Origin: CAMYLR01 sp041577935
GTDB lineage: Bacteria; Gemmatimonadota; Gemmatimonadetes; JACCXV01; JAHWKZ01
Direction of reading: 5' to 3'
Assembly: GCA_041577935.1 (NCBI GenBank)
Contig: JBFGIA010000044.1
Coordinates: 1 to 18,410 of the forward strand
DNA length: 18,410 nt
The notes under the pieces were generated by a model. That model was not told where the DNA came from, did no database searches, and saw nothing but the letters and a program-made list of their open reading frames with translations. Both the position numbers and the translations under genes were made by a program. The stretch's first letter is position 1. The number at the start of each line of letters is the position of its first letter. Positions 1 to 6,922 of this stretch are shown one piece after another.

Positions 1-653
1 AGCGTGGCCGGGTGAACCACCGACCGAGCATCGAACACGATGCGCTCCATGGCTGCGTTGTACAGGAGCCAAAGGTCGCGCTCCCTGCACAGGGTGGCTA
101 CGGCGTCCCACTCGGTGGCGTTGAGCACGGCACCCGACGGCATCGACGGGTTCATGAGGAAGATCGCGCGAGTCCTGGGCCCGACCGCGGCACCGAGCGC
201 GTCGAGGTCGAGACGCCACTCGGCGCCGTCGACCACCAGCGGCACAAACGTCGGCACCGCACCGACCAGGCGCGGTCGGTAGATCATCCCCGCGTACGTG
301 GGATCGGTGACGACGACTTCATCTCCGGGTTCGGTGAGCGCGAACAGCGCGTCCAGTATCCCCTCGGTGCCGCCACAGGTGATGACGACGTCGGCCGGGT
401 CGTAATCGACATCGGTCTGGGTCCGCGCGCGGGCAGCGACTGCCGCTCGCAGCCGGTCCTGACCGGTGAACGGGAGATAACTGTTGTCGTTGTCACGCCC
501 GATGGCGCGGCGGGTGGCCTCGATCGCTGCTGGCGGCGGGGCGAGATCGGTGTCGAGGTTCTCAAGCCGTAACACGTCGGGATCGTCGCCGGCGGCAGCG
601 GCCACCTGATCGATCGAAAAGCCCGGGATTCCGCTGAATCGGCGCCCATCCAT
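1..653 (-). CDS. PLP-dependent aminotransferase, class I/II (3' end outside window)
   Basis: This is the N-terminal 217 codons of a fold-type I aminotransferase, open to the window edge. The cofactor lysine would lie beyond it. Visible family features are a GGTEGI turn (residues 94-99), TDPTYAG, and NPSMPSGAV (168-176), which occupies the place of the usual NPNNPTG. The stretch LLYNAAMERIVFD (196-208) sits where most relatives have a VSDEIYE-type motif. In that alignment the aspartate that normally pairs with the PLP ring nitrogen is Asn199 and the nearby tyrosine is Met202. The substrate cannot be told. The start is ATG at 653. A TTG at 662 in the same frame has a better purine-rich stretch upstream and is an alternative. 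A second ATG at 649 is in another frame and does not give the family sequence. The gene is transcribed away from the phosphate operon and has no obvious functional link to it. Confidence 0.85.
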   Translation of the reverse strand, partial: MDGRRFSGIPGFSIDQVAAAAGDDPDVLRLENLDTDLAPPPAAIEATRRAIGRDNDNSYLPFTGQDRLRAAVAARARTQTDVDYDPADVVITCGGTEGILDALFALTEPGDEVVVTDPTYAGMIYRPRLVGAVPTFVPLVVDGAEWRLDLDALGAAVGPRTRAIFLMNPSMPSGAVLNATEWDAVATLCRERDLWLLYNAAMERIVFDARSVVHPAT

Positions 654-690
654 GGGGGCCAAGATTAGACCCCTGACCGGGCATCGCCAG

Positions 691-730
691 ATTTCATACT
701 TTTGTCACAATTGAGACATAGAATTGTCAT
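691..730 (+). promoter_or_regulatory. Tandem Pho boxes (candidate PhoB operator)
   Basis: Four heptamers are spaced exactly 11 bp apart with AT-rich 4-bp linkers: ATTTCAT (691-697), TTGTCAC (702-708), GAGACAT (713-719) and TTGTCAT (724-730). Against the known PhoB half-site YTGTCAY the hand-counted matches are 5, 7, 4 and 7 of 7. This is the layout of two adjacent PhoB boxes. It lies 80 bp upstream of the porin-pst-pho operon, whose products include PhoB itself, so autoregulation under phosphate starvation is expected. It could also act on the divergent aminotransferase gene. Confidence 0.85.
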
Positions 731-740
731 GGTGGACGGC

Positions 741-746
741 CATACT
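741..746 (+). promoter_or_regulatory. Possible -10 element of the pst operon promoter
   Basis: CATACT matches TATAAT at 4 of 6 positions and begins 11 bases after the last base of the second Pho box. That is roughly where a -10 lies in PhoB-dependent promoters, in which the Pho box replaces the -35. No good -35 is visible, which fits activation by PhoB. The call rests on position more than on the match. Confidence 0.35.
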
Positions 747-809
747 CGGGGTGCTGAAACGATTTCGTCCACGTTTCCTTGGGATTCATTTGTCGAACGG
801 GTAGCGACA

Positions 810-1904
810 ATGAGGATCAGAGTAGGGGTTTTCACGCTGGGTTTGGTCTTCCTGACCGGCGTATTCGAGTTGGCCAGCGCCCAAAAAGTCAGCGCGCCGG
901 CCGTCGATAGCCTGCGGTTCAGAGGAATCGCTCAAGCGCAGTTCAATACCACGTCGGCCGAAGACGAGCCGGAGTCGGAATGGCTGATTCGCCGCGCACG
1001 ACTCGGCGCACGGGCGTACGTCGGAGGTTGGATTCAGGGCTTTGTCGAGGGTGACTTTGGCAAGGGTCGTGCGCGGCTCACCGACGGCTGGGTCAATCTG
1101 CGTTTCGAAAAGCGCTTTCAGCTCAAGCTGGGGCAATTTAAGGTCCCGATCGATGCGCTCGAGCTGACGTCGAGTCGCCAATTGCCGGTCGTCGAGCGCG
1201 ATCCGATACCGAGGGGCGCGGTCGGCTTCAGTCCCAACGGGCTGCTCGATGATCTCGGCTACAACGGCCGCGACATCGGTGCCATGTGGACCGGCGCTTG
1301 GCCGTCGGTCACCGTCGATGCGGGCTTCTTCAACGGCTCGGGTGACAACTCGAGCGAGGATGACGACGGCAAACAGGTGGCAGCGCGCGTCACGGGGAAG
1401 CTCCACGAGAATTGGCTGTTGTCGATCAGTTGGACCGGGCTCAGGGTCAGCGATCCGCCAGCTGACGATGACGCCGCGTGGTACAACGCGGTCGAGTTCG
1501 CGACCACGCACGGGACGTACGGGGAGCCCGGGTGGCGCGGTATCGGTCATATCATCTTCGGTGACGACTACGATCCGGAAGTGTTCGGCGATGACGACGC
1601 GTCGTTCGTCGCCCTTCAGGGCGTGGTCGGCTACCACGTGCCACTGTTCAACACCGCGTATCTGATCGGCATGGAACCGATCGTCCGGCTGGGTTGGACG
1701 CGTGTCAACGATGGCTCCGTGGTAATCGACGAAGAGTTGGTCCCGCTCAGCGAAGATCCCGAGACGTTGATCGCTACCGGGGGAATCAACCTCTTCTGGC
1801 AGGACAACGTCGTCACTCAGTTCCAGGTTGACGTATCGGATCCCGATATCGGTGACAGCGACACCGAGATCGCATTCCGGTTTCAAGCCGGGTTTGCTTT
1901 CTAG
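810..1904 (+). CDS. Outer-membrane porin, OprP/OprO (phosphate-selective porin) family
   Basis: The 364-residue product begins with a signal peptide (residues 1-24, cleavage likely after ASA before Gln25). A barrel with alternating strands follows and ends in Phe, as outer-membrane barrels do. Family hallmarks are an early IRRARLGARAYVGG strand, an EGDFGKGRARLTDGWV strand, KLGQFKVPIDALEL, and a later GRDIGAMW strand. The role is passive solute entry, probably feeding phosphate to PstS. It is first in the operon, directly behind the Pho boxes. ATG 810 is chosen because it starts the signal peptide; the longer in-frame TTG at 702 lies inside the Pho box. The ribosome-binding site is weak. The predicted loops are rich in Asp and Glu (SSEDDDGK, ADDDAA, GDDYDPEVFGDDD), unlike the basic channel known from OprP, so phosphate selectivity should not be assumed. 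Confidence 0.85.
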   Translation: MRIRVGVFTLGLVFLTGVFELASAQKVSAPAVDSLRFRGIAQAQFNTTSAEDEPESEWLIRRARLGARAYVGGWIQGFVEGDFGKGRARLTDGWVNLRFEKRFQLKLGQFKVPIDALELTSSRQLPVVERDPIPRGAVGFSPNGLLDDLGYNGRDIGAMWTGAWPSVTVDAGFFNGSGDNSSEDDDGKQVAARVTGKLHENWLLSISWTGLRVSDPPADDDAAWYNAVEFATTHGTYGEPGWRGIGHIIFGDDYDPEVFGDDDASFVALQGVVGYHVPLFNTAYLIGMEPIVRLGWTRVNDGSVVIDEELVPLSEDPETLIATGGINLFWQDNVVTQFQVDVSDPDIGDSDTEIAFRFQAGFAF

Positions 1905-1937
1905 TTCACGTTGACTCTCTCAACGAGGAGAACGATC

Positions 1938-2882
1938 ATGCGTAGCCACGTCATGCTTGCGCTCGTCGCCGTAGCAGCTTGGGCTGTGACCGGTTGCGGG
2001 GGCGCAAGCAGCGATACCGCTTCGAGCGCTGGCCTGAGCGGCGCTGTCTCTATCGATGGATCGAGCACCGTCTACCCGGTGACCGAGGCGATGGCGGAGG
2101 AGTTCCAGCTCATGCACCCCGAGACCCGCGTGACTGTAGGCGTCTCGGGAACGGGTGGTGGCTTCAAGCGGTTCTGTGTTGGCGAGATCGACATCTCTGA
2201 CGCGTCGCGACCGATCAAGGACTCCGAGCGCGAGATGTGCACCAGCAACAACATCGCGTTTACCGAGGTCCGCGTGGCGTGGGACGGCCTGTCGGTCGTG
2301 ACCAACCCATCGAACGATTTCTTCGATTGTCTCACCGTCGACGAGTTGAAGGCGATCTGGGAGCCGGGCAGCCAAGTCAACAACTGGTCACAAGTTCGGT
2401 CAGGGTTCCCGGACAAGAAGATCGTTCTTTATGGACCCGGCACCGACTCCGGTACGTTCGACTACTTCACCGAAGCGATCGTGGGTGAAGAAGACGCTAG
2501 CCGGCCAGACTACACCGCTAGCGAGGACGACAACGTGTTGGTGCAGGGTGTCGAGGGCGACGCCGGCGCTCTCGGCTACTTCGGGTACGCCTACTACGAA
2601 GAGAACGCCGATCGTCTGAAGCTGGTCGGGATCGATGGCGGCGCCGGTTGCGTGAAGCCATCGGTAGAGACGATCGAATCCGGATCGTACGCCCCGCTGA
2701 GTCGGCCGCTGTATATCTACATCAGCGACGCCGGGCTGGAAAAGCCTCAGGTGAGCGCGTTTGTCGACTTCTCCTTGACCGACGGGACGCCGCTGGTGCG
2801 GGAGGTAGGGTACATCCAACTGCAGCCCAGCCAGTATGAAGAAGAGTTGGCTAAGGTTCAGGCGCTGAAGGAGGCCCAGTAG
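1938..2882 (+). CDS. pstS: Phosphate ABC transporter, phosphate-binding lipoprotein PstS
   Basis: PstS captures inorganic phosphate in the periplasm and delivers it to PstCA. The 314-residue precursor has a lipoprotein signal with lipobox VTGC, so Cys20 should be lipidated and the protein membrane-anchored. Phosphate-site motifs are all present: IDGSSTVYPV (39-48), SGTGGGFKRF (70-79), ISDASRP (86-92) and GPGTDSGTFDYF (around 166-177). The arrangement with ISDASRPIK and a Cys-containing GFKRFC resembles the SphX/PstS-like branch rather than E. coli PstS. ATG 1938 is chosen over the in-frame TTG at 1911 because GAGGAG at 1925-1930 is an excellent ribosome-binding site 7 bases away. The gene follows the porin by 33 bp and precedes pstC by 32 bp. 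Confidence 0.96.
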   Translation: MRSHVMLALVAVAAWAVTGCGGASSDTASSAGLSGAVSIDGSSTVYPVTEAMAEEFQLMHPETRVTVGVSGTGGGFKRFCVGEIDISDASRPIKDSEREMCTSNNIAFTEVRVAWDGLSVVTNPSNDFFDCLTVDELKAIWEPGSQVNNWSQVRSGFPDKKIVLYGPGTDSGTFDYFTEAIVGEEDASRPDYTASEDDNVLVQGVEGDAGALGYFGYAYYEENADRLKLVGIDGGAGCVKPSVETIESGSYAPLSRPLYIYISDAGLEKPQVSAFVDFSLTDGTPLVREVGYIQLQPSQYEEELAKVQALKEAQ

Positions 2883-2914
2883 CGGAGTCCAGAGGCCCCG
2901 GATGAACCAGTAAC

Positions 2915-3838
2915 GTGAATCCAAGCCCGGTCTCTGCGTCGGTCCTGGGGGCGGTGTCGAGCCGCACGGCGAGAGAACGCTTCGTCCGTGTGGTCGTCAC
3001 CGCGGCCGGAGGCGTTTCGATCCTGACGACGATCGGGATCGTCGTCGTTTTAGTGTGGGAATCGGTCGGCTTCTTCCGACGCGTGTCGCCGGTCGAGTTT
3101 CTGACCGGCACCGAGTGGACGCCGCTTTTTCAACCTCAGCACTTCGGTGTCCTGCCGCTGCTGGCGGGATCGATTCTGGTGGCGGTCATCGCCGCGCTGA
3201 TTGCTATTCCGCTGGGGCTCGGCTCGGCGATCTACCTGAGCGAGTACGCGCCGCGTCGGGTGCGAGCGGTGATCAAGCCCACGCTCGAGGTGTTAGCGGG
3301 GATCCCGACCGTTGTCTACGGCTACTTCGCGCTCACTTTTATTACCCCGCTTCTGCGTCACTTTATTCCCGGGCTAGGGATTTTTAACGCGTTGGCCGCC
3401 GGGCTCGTGGTCGGCGTCATGGTGTTGCCGCTGATCGCGTCGCTCTCCGAGGACGCGATGTTTGCCGTGCCGCGGGAGTTAAGACAGGGTGGGTACGCGT
3501 TGGGCGGAACCAAGTTCGAGGTTGCTACCCGAGTCGTTACGCCGGCTGCGCTGTCGGGCATCGTGGCGTCGTTTATTCTGGCGATCTCACGCGCTATCGG
3601 GGAGACGATGGCCGTAGTTCTAGCGGCCGGTATGACACCCAACCTGACGTTCGACCCGCGTCAGTCGATCCAGACGATGACTGCCTACATCGTGCAGGTG
3701 AGCCTTGGTGATACGCCGTTCGGATCGATCGAGTATCAGTCGATCTTCGCCGTAGGGTTACTGCTGTTCATGGTGACGTTGGCGATGAACGTGTTTGGAC
3801 GCTGGTTCTTGCGGCGCTATCGCGAGGAGTACGCGTAA
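2915..3838 (+). CDS. pstC: Phosphate ABC transporter permease PstC
   Basis: PstC is one of the two inner-membrane subunits that form the phosphate channel. The 307 residues are the usual length. Six hydrophobic segments are visible, roughly at residues 24-48, 80-106, 127-147, 155-180, 212-238 and 280-302. The LSEYAPRRVR turn follows the second. The cytoplasmic EAA-type loop that docks onto PstB is at about 187-207 (RELRQGGYALGGTKFEV), followed by the conserved ISRAIGET. The GTG start at 2915 is the only plausible one; an ATG at 2901 reaches a stop after three codons. The ribosome-binding site is weak. The stop overlaps the pstA start by one base (TAATG), indicating coupled translation. Confidence 0.96.
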   Translation: MNPSPVSASVLGAVSSRTARERFVRVVVTAAGGVSILTTIGIVVVLVWESVGFFRRVSPVEFLTGTEWTPLFQPQHFGVLPLLAGSILVAVIAALIAIPLGLGSAIYLSEYAPRRVRAVIKPTLEVLAGIPTVVYGYFALTFITPLLRHFIPGLGIFNALAAGLVVGVMVLPLIASLSEDAMFAVPRELRQGGYALGGTKFEVATRVVTPAALSGIVASFILAISRAIGETMAVVLAAGMTPNLTFDPRQSIQTMTAYIVQVSLGDTPFGSIEYQSIFAVGLLLFMVTLAMNVFGRWFLRRYREEYA

Positions 3839-4740
3839 TGGCAGAAGCGCGCGCCGCTCTCGATCTTCAGCTGTCGACGCCGCCCGACCTCATTCGTCGG
3901 CGGCGAATAGGACGTGTCTTCGAACTCGTGTGCCTCGTTACTGCTGTCGGTGGGGTGGCGGTGCTGGCAGTGTTGCTGGCGGACGTGATCGTCGACGGCG
4001 CGGGGTGGCTCAACCGCACGTTCTTTACACGCCCACCGTCACGAATCCCGACCCGGGCCGGGATCCTGCCTGCTCTGGCAGGCACGATTTGGCTCATGTC
4101 GTTGGTGGCGTTGATCTCCTTCCCGCTGGGCGTCGCAGCGGCGGTCTACCTCGAGGAGTACGCGCAGAAGGGGTGGCTCCAGACGATCATTCAGACCAAT
4201 ATCGCGAATCTCGCCGGGGTGCCGTCGATCGTGTACGGGATTCTCGGTTTGGCGGTTTTCGTTCGTTGGATGGGCGGGCTCACAGGAGGGCGGAGTGTGC
4301 TGTCGGGAGCACTCACGATTTCATTGCTCATCCTCCCGGTACTCATCATCGCGGCGCAGGAAGCGATCCGTGCGGTTCCGAACTCTATTCGTGATGCGTC
4401 GTATGGGCTCGGCGCGACAAAGTGGCAGACGGTTCGGCACCACGTGTTGCCAAACGCACTACCGGGTATTCTGACGGGTACGATCTTGGCGCTGTCGAGA
4501 GCGATCGGCGAGACCGCACCGCTCATCATGATAGGCGCGCTTACGTTTATCGCGTTTACGCCCGACGGTCCGCGCGATGCGTTTACGGTGTTGCCGATCC
4601 AGATCTTCAACTGGGCGAGTCGACCTCAGGATGACTTTCGCCACTTGGCGGCGGCCGCCATCATCGTGCTACTCGTATTGCTGTTGTCGATGAATGCGCT
4701 GGCGATCTGGTTGAGAAACCGGTACCAGAAGGAGTGGTGA
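3838..4740 (+). CDS. pstA: Phosphate ABC transporter permease PstA
   Basis: PstA is the second membrane subunit of the phosphate importer and pairs with PstC. The 300-residue product has a cytoplasmic N-terminus with an RRRR cluster (20-23), then six hydrophobic segments. The LEEYAQKG turn is near 105-112 and NLAGVPSIVYGILGL near 124-138. The PstB-docking loop (IRDASYGLGATKWQTV, 184-199) is followed by LSRAIGETAPLI. These are PstA-type rather than PstC-type signatures. The ATG lies in the TAATG overlap with pstC, and pstB begins 4 bases after the stop, so all transporter subunits should be made in step. Confidence 0.96.
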   Translation: MAEARAALDLQLSTPPDLIRRRRIGRVFELVCLVTAVGGVAVLAVLLADVIVDGAGWLNRTFFTRPPSRIPTRAGILPALAGTIWLMSLVALISFPLGVAAAVYLEEYAQKGWLQTIIQTNIANLAGVPSIVYGILGLAVFVRWMGGLTGGRSVLSGALTISLLILPVLIIAAQEAIRAVPNSIRDASYGLGATKWQTVRHHVLPNALPGILTGTILALSRAIGETAPLIMIGALTFIAFTPDGPRDAFTVLPIQIFNWASRPQDDFRHLAAAAIIVLLVLLLSMNALAIWLRNRYQKEW

Positions 4741-4744
4741 GACC

Positions 4745-5521
4745 GTGGCAACGATCCGAGTAACCGCGGGAGGAGACGCTGCGCTCGAAACGCGAGACGT
4801 GAGCGTGTTCTACGGCTCCAACGAAGCGATTAAACAGGTCTCGTTCGAGATCCCACGGAACAAGGTGGTCGCGTTGATCGGCCCATCCGGTTGTGGCAAG
4901 TCGACCTTGCTGCGGTGCTTCAACCGCATGAATGATCTCGTTCCCAGTGCCCGAGTCACGGGCAAAATCTTGTTCCAGGGCGAGGACTTGTATGCCAATC
5001 ACGTCGATCCGGTTGAAGTCCGGCGACGGATCGGCATGGTGTTCCAGAAGCCGAATCCGTTCCCCAAATCGATCTACGACAACGTTGCGTTTGGGCCCAG
5101 GATCAACGGCACCGGTGGTAACATCGACGCGATCGTCGAGCAATCCCTGCAGCAGGCGGCGCTCTGGGACGAAGTCAAGGATCGGCTTGGCCATAGCGCG
5201 CTGGAGCTGTCGGGGGGCCAACAGCAGAGGCTCTGTATCGCTCGTGCGCTGGCGGTCACGCCCGAGATCTTGCTGATGGACGAGCCGGCTTCGGCGCTCG
5301 ATCCAATCGCCACGGCAAAGATCGAGGAATTGATCCACCAGCTCGTTGCTGATTACACCATCGTCATCGTCACCCACAACATGCAGCAGGCGGCACGCGT
5401 GTCGGACTACACCGCCTACCTCTATCTGGGCGAGCTGATCGAGTACAACGACACGAACACGATCTTCACGGCGCCGACTGAGAAGCACACGGAGGACTAT
5501 GTCACCGGCAGATTCGGATAA
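4745..5521 (+). CDS. pstB: Phosphate ABC transporter ATPase PstB
   Basis: PstB hydrolyses ATP to drive phosphate import through PstCA. The 258-residue protein carries a complete ATPase: Walker A GPSGCGKST (46-54), Q-loop in FQKPNPFP, signature LSGGQQQR (155-162), Walker B ILLMDEP with Asp179/Glu180, and H-loop His211 in THNM. The RCFNRMNDL segment after Walker A and FQKPNPFP are typical of PstB rather than of other ABC ATPases. It starts with GTG. Its last 23 bases overlap the start of phoU in another frame. No key residue is missing. Confidence 0.97.
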   Translation: MATIRVTAGGDAALETRDVSVFYGSNEAIKQVSFEIPRNKVVALIGPSGCGKSTLLRCFNRMNDLVPSARVTGKILFQGEDLYANHVDPVEVRRRIGMVFQKPNPFPKSIYDNVAFGPRINGTGGNIDAIVEQSLQQAALWDEVKDRLGHSALELSGGQQQRLCIARALAVTPEILLMDEPASALDPIATAKIEELIHQLVADYTIVIVTHNMQQAARVSDYTAYLYLGELIEYNDTNTIFTAPTEKHTEDYVTGRFG

Positions 5522-6209
5522 GACGTTCCGCCACTTCGATCAGGAGTTGGGCGAGGTGCGTGAGCTGTTGCTGACGATGGCCAGCCGTGCGGAGGAGCAG
5601 GTGCGAGCGGCACTGACGGCGGTCAAGCAGCGCGACGCGCAAGCGGCCACCCACACGATCGAAGCCGATCACAAGATCGATGCGCTCGAGATCGAAATTG
5701 AGGAACGCGCAATCAGTCTGTTGGCTCGGCAGCAACCGATGGCGATCGACCTCCGGATGCTGGTCGCCATCCTCAAGATCTCGAACGATGTCGAGCGAGT
5801 GGGCGATCATGCCGTGAACATCGCGCAGTGCGCCAAGCGACTGGCAGAAGCCTTCCCGATAGCATCGCTCGACGAGTTCGATACGATGGCCGAGGACGCG
5901 ACTGGGATGTTGCGAGATGCGATCAGTGCGTTCGTCGACCAGGATCCAGACAAGGCTCGGACGGTGTTGCTGCGCGACGACAAAGTGGATCGGGCTAACG
6001 ACGCCGTTTTCCGCGTCATGCTGGCGCTGATGGCGGAGAACGCAAACGCGATCGTTCCCGGGGTCCAGATGATGCTGGTAGCTCGCAACCTGGAGCGCGT
6101 CGCCGATCTGGCGACCAACCTGGCCGAGGACGTGATCTACATCGTCGAGGCGCGCACGATCAAACACCACGTCGCGGACCACGAGCTAGAGGGCGAACAC
6201 GACCAGTGA
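5499..6209 (+). CDS. phoU: Phosphate signalling/transport accessory protein PhoU
   Basis: PhoU links the Pst transporter to the PhoR kinase and keeps the Pho regulon off when phosphate is plentiful. The 236 residues form the expected all-helical tandem repeat. The first repeat has the metal-binding helix ISNDVERVGDHAVNIA and the second has VARNLERVADLATNLAEDVIY. The start is ATG 5499, with GGAGG at 5491-5495 only 3 bases upstream, a short spacing. It overlaps pstB by 23 bp at its start and phoB by 4 bp at its end (GTGA), so its translation depends on its neighbours. Confidence 0.95.
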   Translation: MSPADSDKTFRHFDQELGEVRELLLTMASRAEEQVRAALTAVKQRDAQAATHTIEADHKIDALEIEIEERAISLLARQQPMAIDLRMLVAILKISNDVERVGDHAVNIAQCAKRLAEAFPIASLDEFDTMAEDATGMLRDAISAFVDQDPDKARTVLLRDDKVDRANDAVFRVMLALMAENANAIVPGVQMMLVARNLERVADLATNLAEDVIYIVEARTIKHHVADHELEGEHDQ

Positions 6210-6907
6210 CGCAGGAGAGTCCACGGATCTTGGTCGTCGAGGACGAGCTGGATCTGCGGATCTTGCTCGACCGCCACCTAGATAACGCCGGTTATCGCGT
6301 CTCGTTGGCCGAAGACGGGATCGAGGCGCTCGAGCGAGCATGGGCCGAGCCCGTCGATCTTGTGCTGCTCGACCTCATGCTGCCGCATCTCGACGGCATC
6401 GAAGTGTGTCGCCGCTTGCGACAGGACGAGCGAACCGTACGCTTGCCGATCATCATGCTGACCGCCAAGAACGATACCGCTGACCGAATTCGAGGCTTCG
6501 AAGTCGGCGCCGACGACTACATCAACAAACCCTTCAACTTGCAGGAGCTCATGCTGCGCGTGGCGGCGGTCCTGCGACGCCGAGAGGATGGCGATGACTC
6601 CTCGTTGCGAACGGTCGGTATCGATGGACTGCGCCTCGATCCCCACTCACGGATTGTTACCGTGGACGACGTCGAGGTCGATCTCACCGCTCGGGAGTTC
6701 GATTTGCTCTATTTTCTGATTAACCATCCCAATCGCGTATTCAGCCGCGCGGATCTATTGCGCCACGTCTGGGATTATGACTATGCCGGGTATGACCGCA
6801 CCGTCGATGCGCATGTCGCCCGTCTGCGCCGGAAGCTCGGCCGCTCAGGAGCGCGCATCGAAACCGAGTGGGGGATTGGCTACAAGTTTCGGGCACCCTC
6901 GCGCTGA
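6206..6907 (+). CDS. phoB: Phosphate regulon response regulator PhoB (OmpR/PhoB family)
   Basis: This is a DNA-binding transcription factor activated by phosphorylation. The 233 residues divide into a receiver domain (about 7-122) and a C-terminal winged helix (about 137-230). The receiver has acidic pocket Glu12/Asp13, phospho-acceptor Asp56 in LLDLMLP, Thr86 and Lys108 in NKPF. The winged helix has LTAREFDLLYFL, the recognition-helix region RTVDAHVARLRRKL, and the terminal WGIGYKF hairpin. Sequence alone fits OmpR/PhoB generally; the operon with pst, phoU and phoR makes PhoB the call. It most likely binds the boxes at 691-730. The GTG start overlaps the phoU stop by 4 bases. Confidence 0.93.
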   Translation: MTQESPRILVVEDELDLRILLDRHLDNAGYRVSLAEDGIEALERAWAEPVDLVLLDLMLPHLDGIEVCRRLRQDERTVRLPIIMLTAKNDTADRIRGFEVGADDYINKPFNLQELMLRVAAVLRRREDGDDSSLRTVGIDGLRLDPHSRIVTVDDVEVDLTAREFDLLYFLINHPNRVFSRADLLRHVWDYDYAGYDRTVDAHVARLRRKLGRSGARIETEWGIGYKFRAPSR

Positions 6908-6922
6908 TTCGGAGAGATCTCC

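Noticed and set aside
12..572. A + strand open frame of 186 codons over the aminotransferase
   Set aside because: The - strand frame gives a clear PLP-enzyme sequence through the whole region. The + frame is its shadow and has no recognisable domain.
756..777. A small inverted repeat (GAAACG with CGTTTC, 10-base loop) in the porin leader
   Set aside because: Six base pairs with a 10-base loop and no U-run is too weak to call a regulatory structure or terminator.
702..809. An N-terminal extension of the porin from TTG 702 or ATG 729
   Set aside because: The TTG lies in the Pho box and the ATG has no ribosome-binding site. The signal peptide begins at ATG 810.
786..1886. A 366-codon open frame antisense to the porin
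   Set aside because: It covers the whole porin on the other strand, and its translation shows no family motif. Long antisense frames are expected where codon third positions are strongly G/C, and the porin frame has a signal peptide and barrel pattern.
2901..2912. A three-codon ATG-to-TAA mini-frame just before pstC
   Set aside because: It is too short to judge and has no distinct ribosome-binding site. It most likely arises by chance in the pstS-pstC gap.
4661..6182. Antisense frames of 275 and 226 codons opposite pstB and phoU
   Set aside because: They are shadows of highly conserved genes, without ribosome-binding sites or recognisable motifs.
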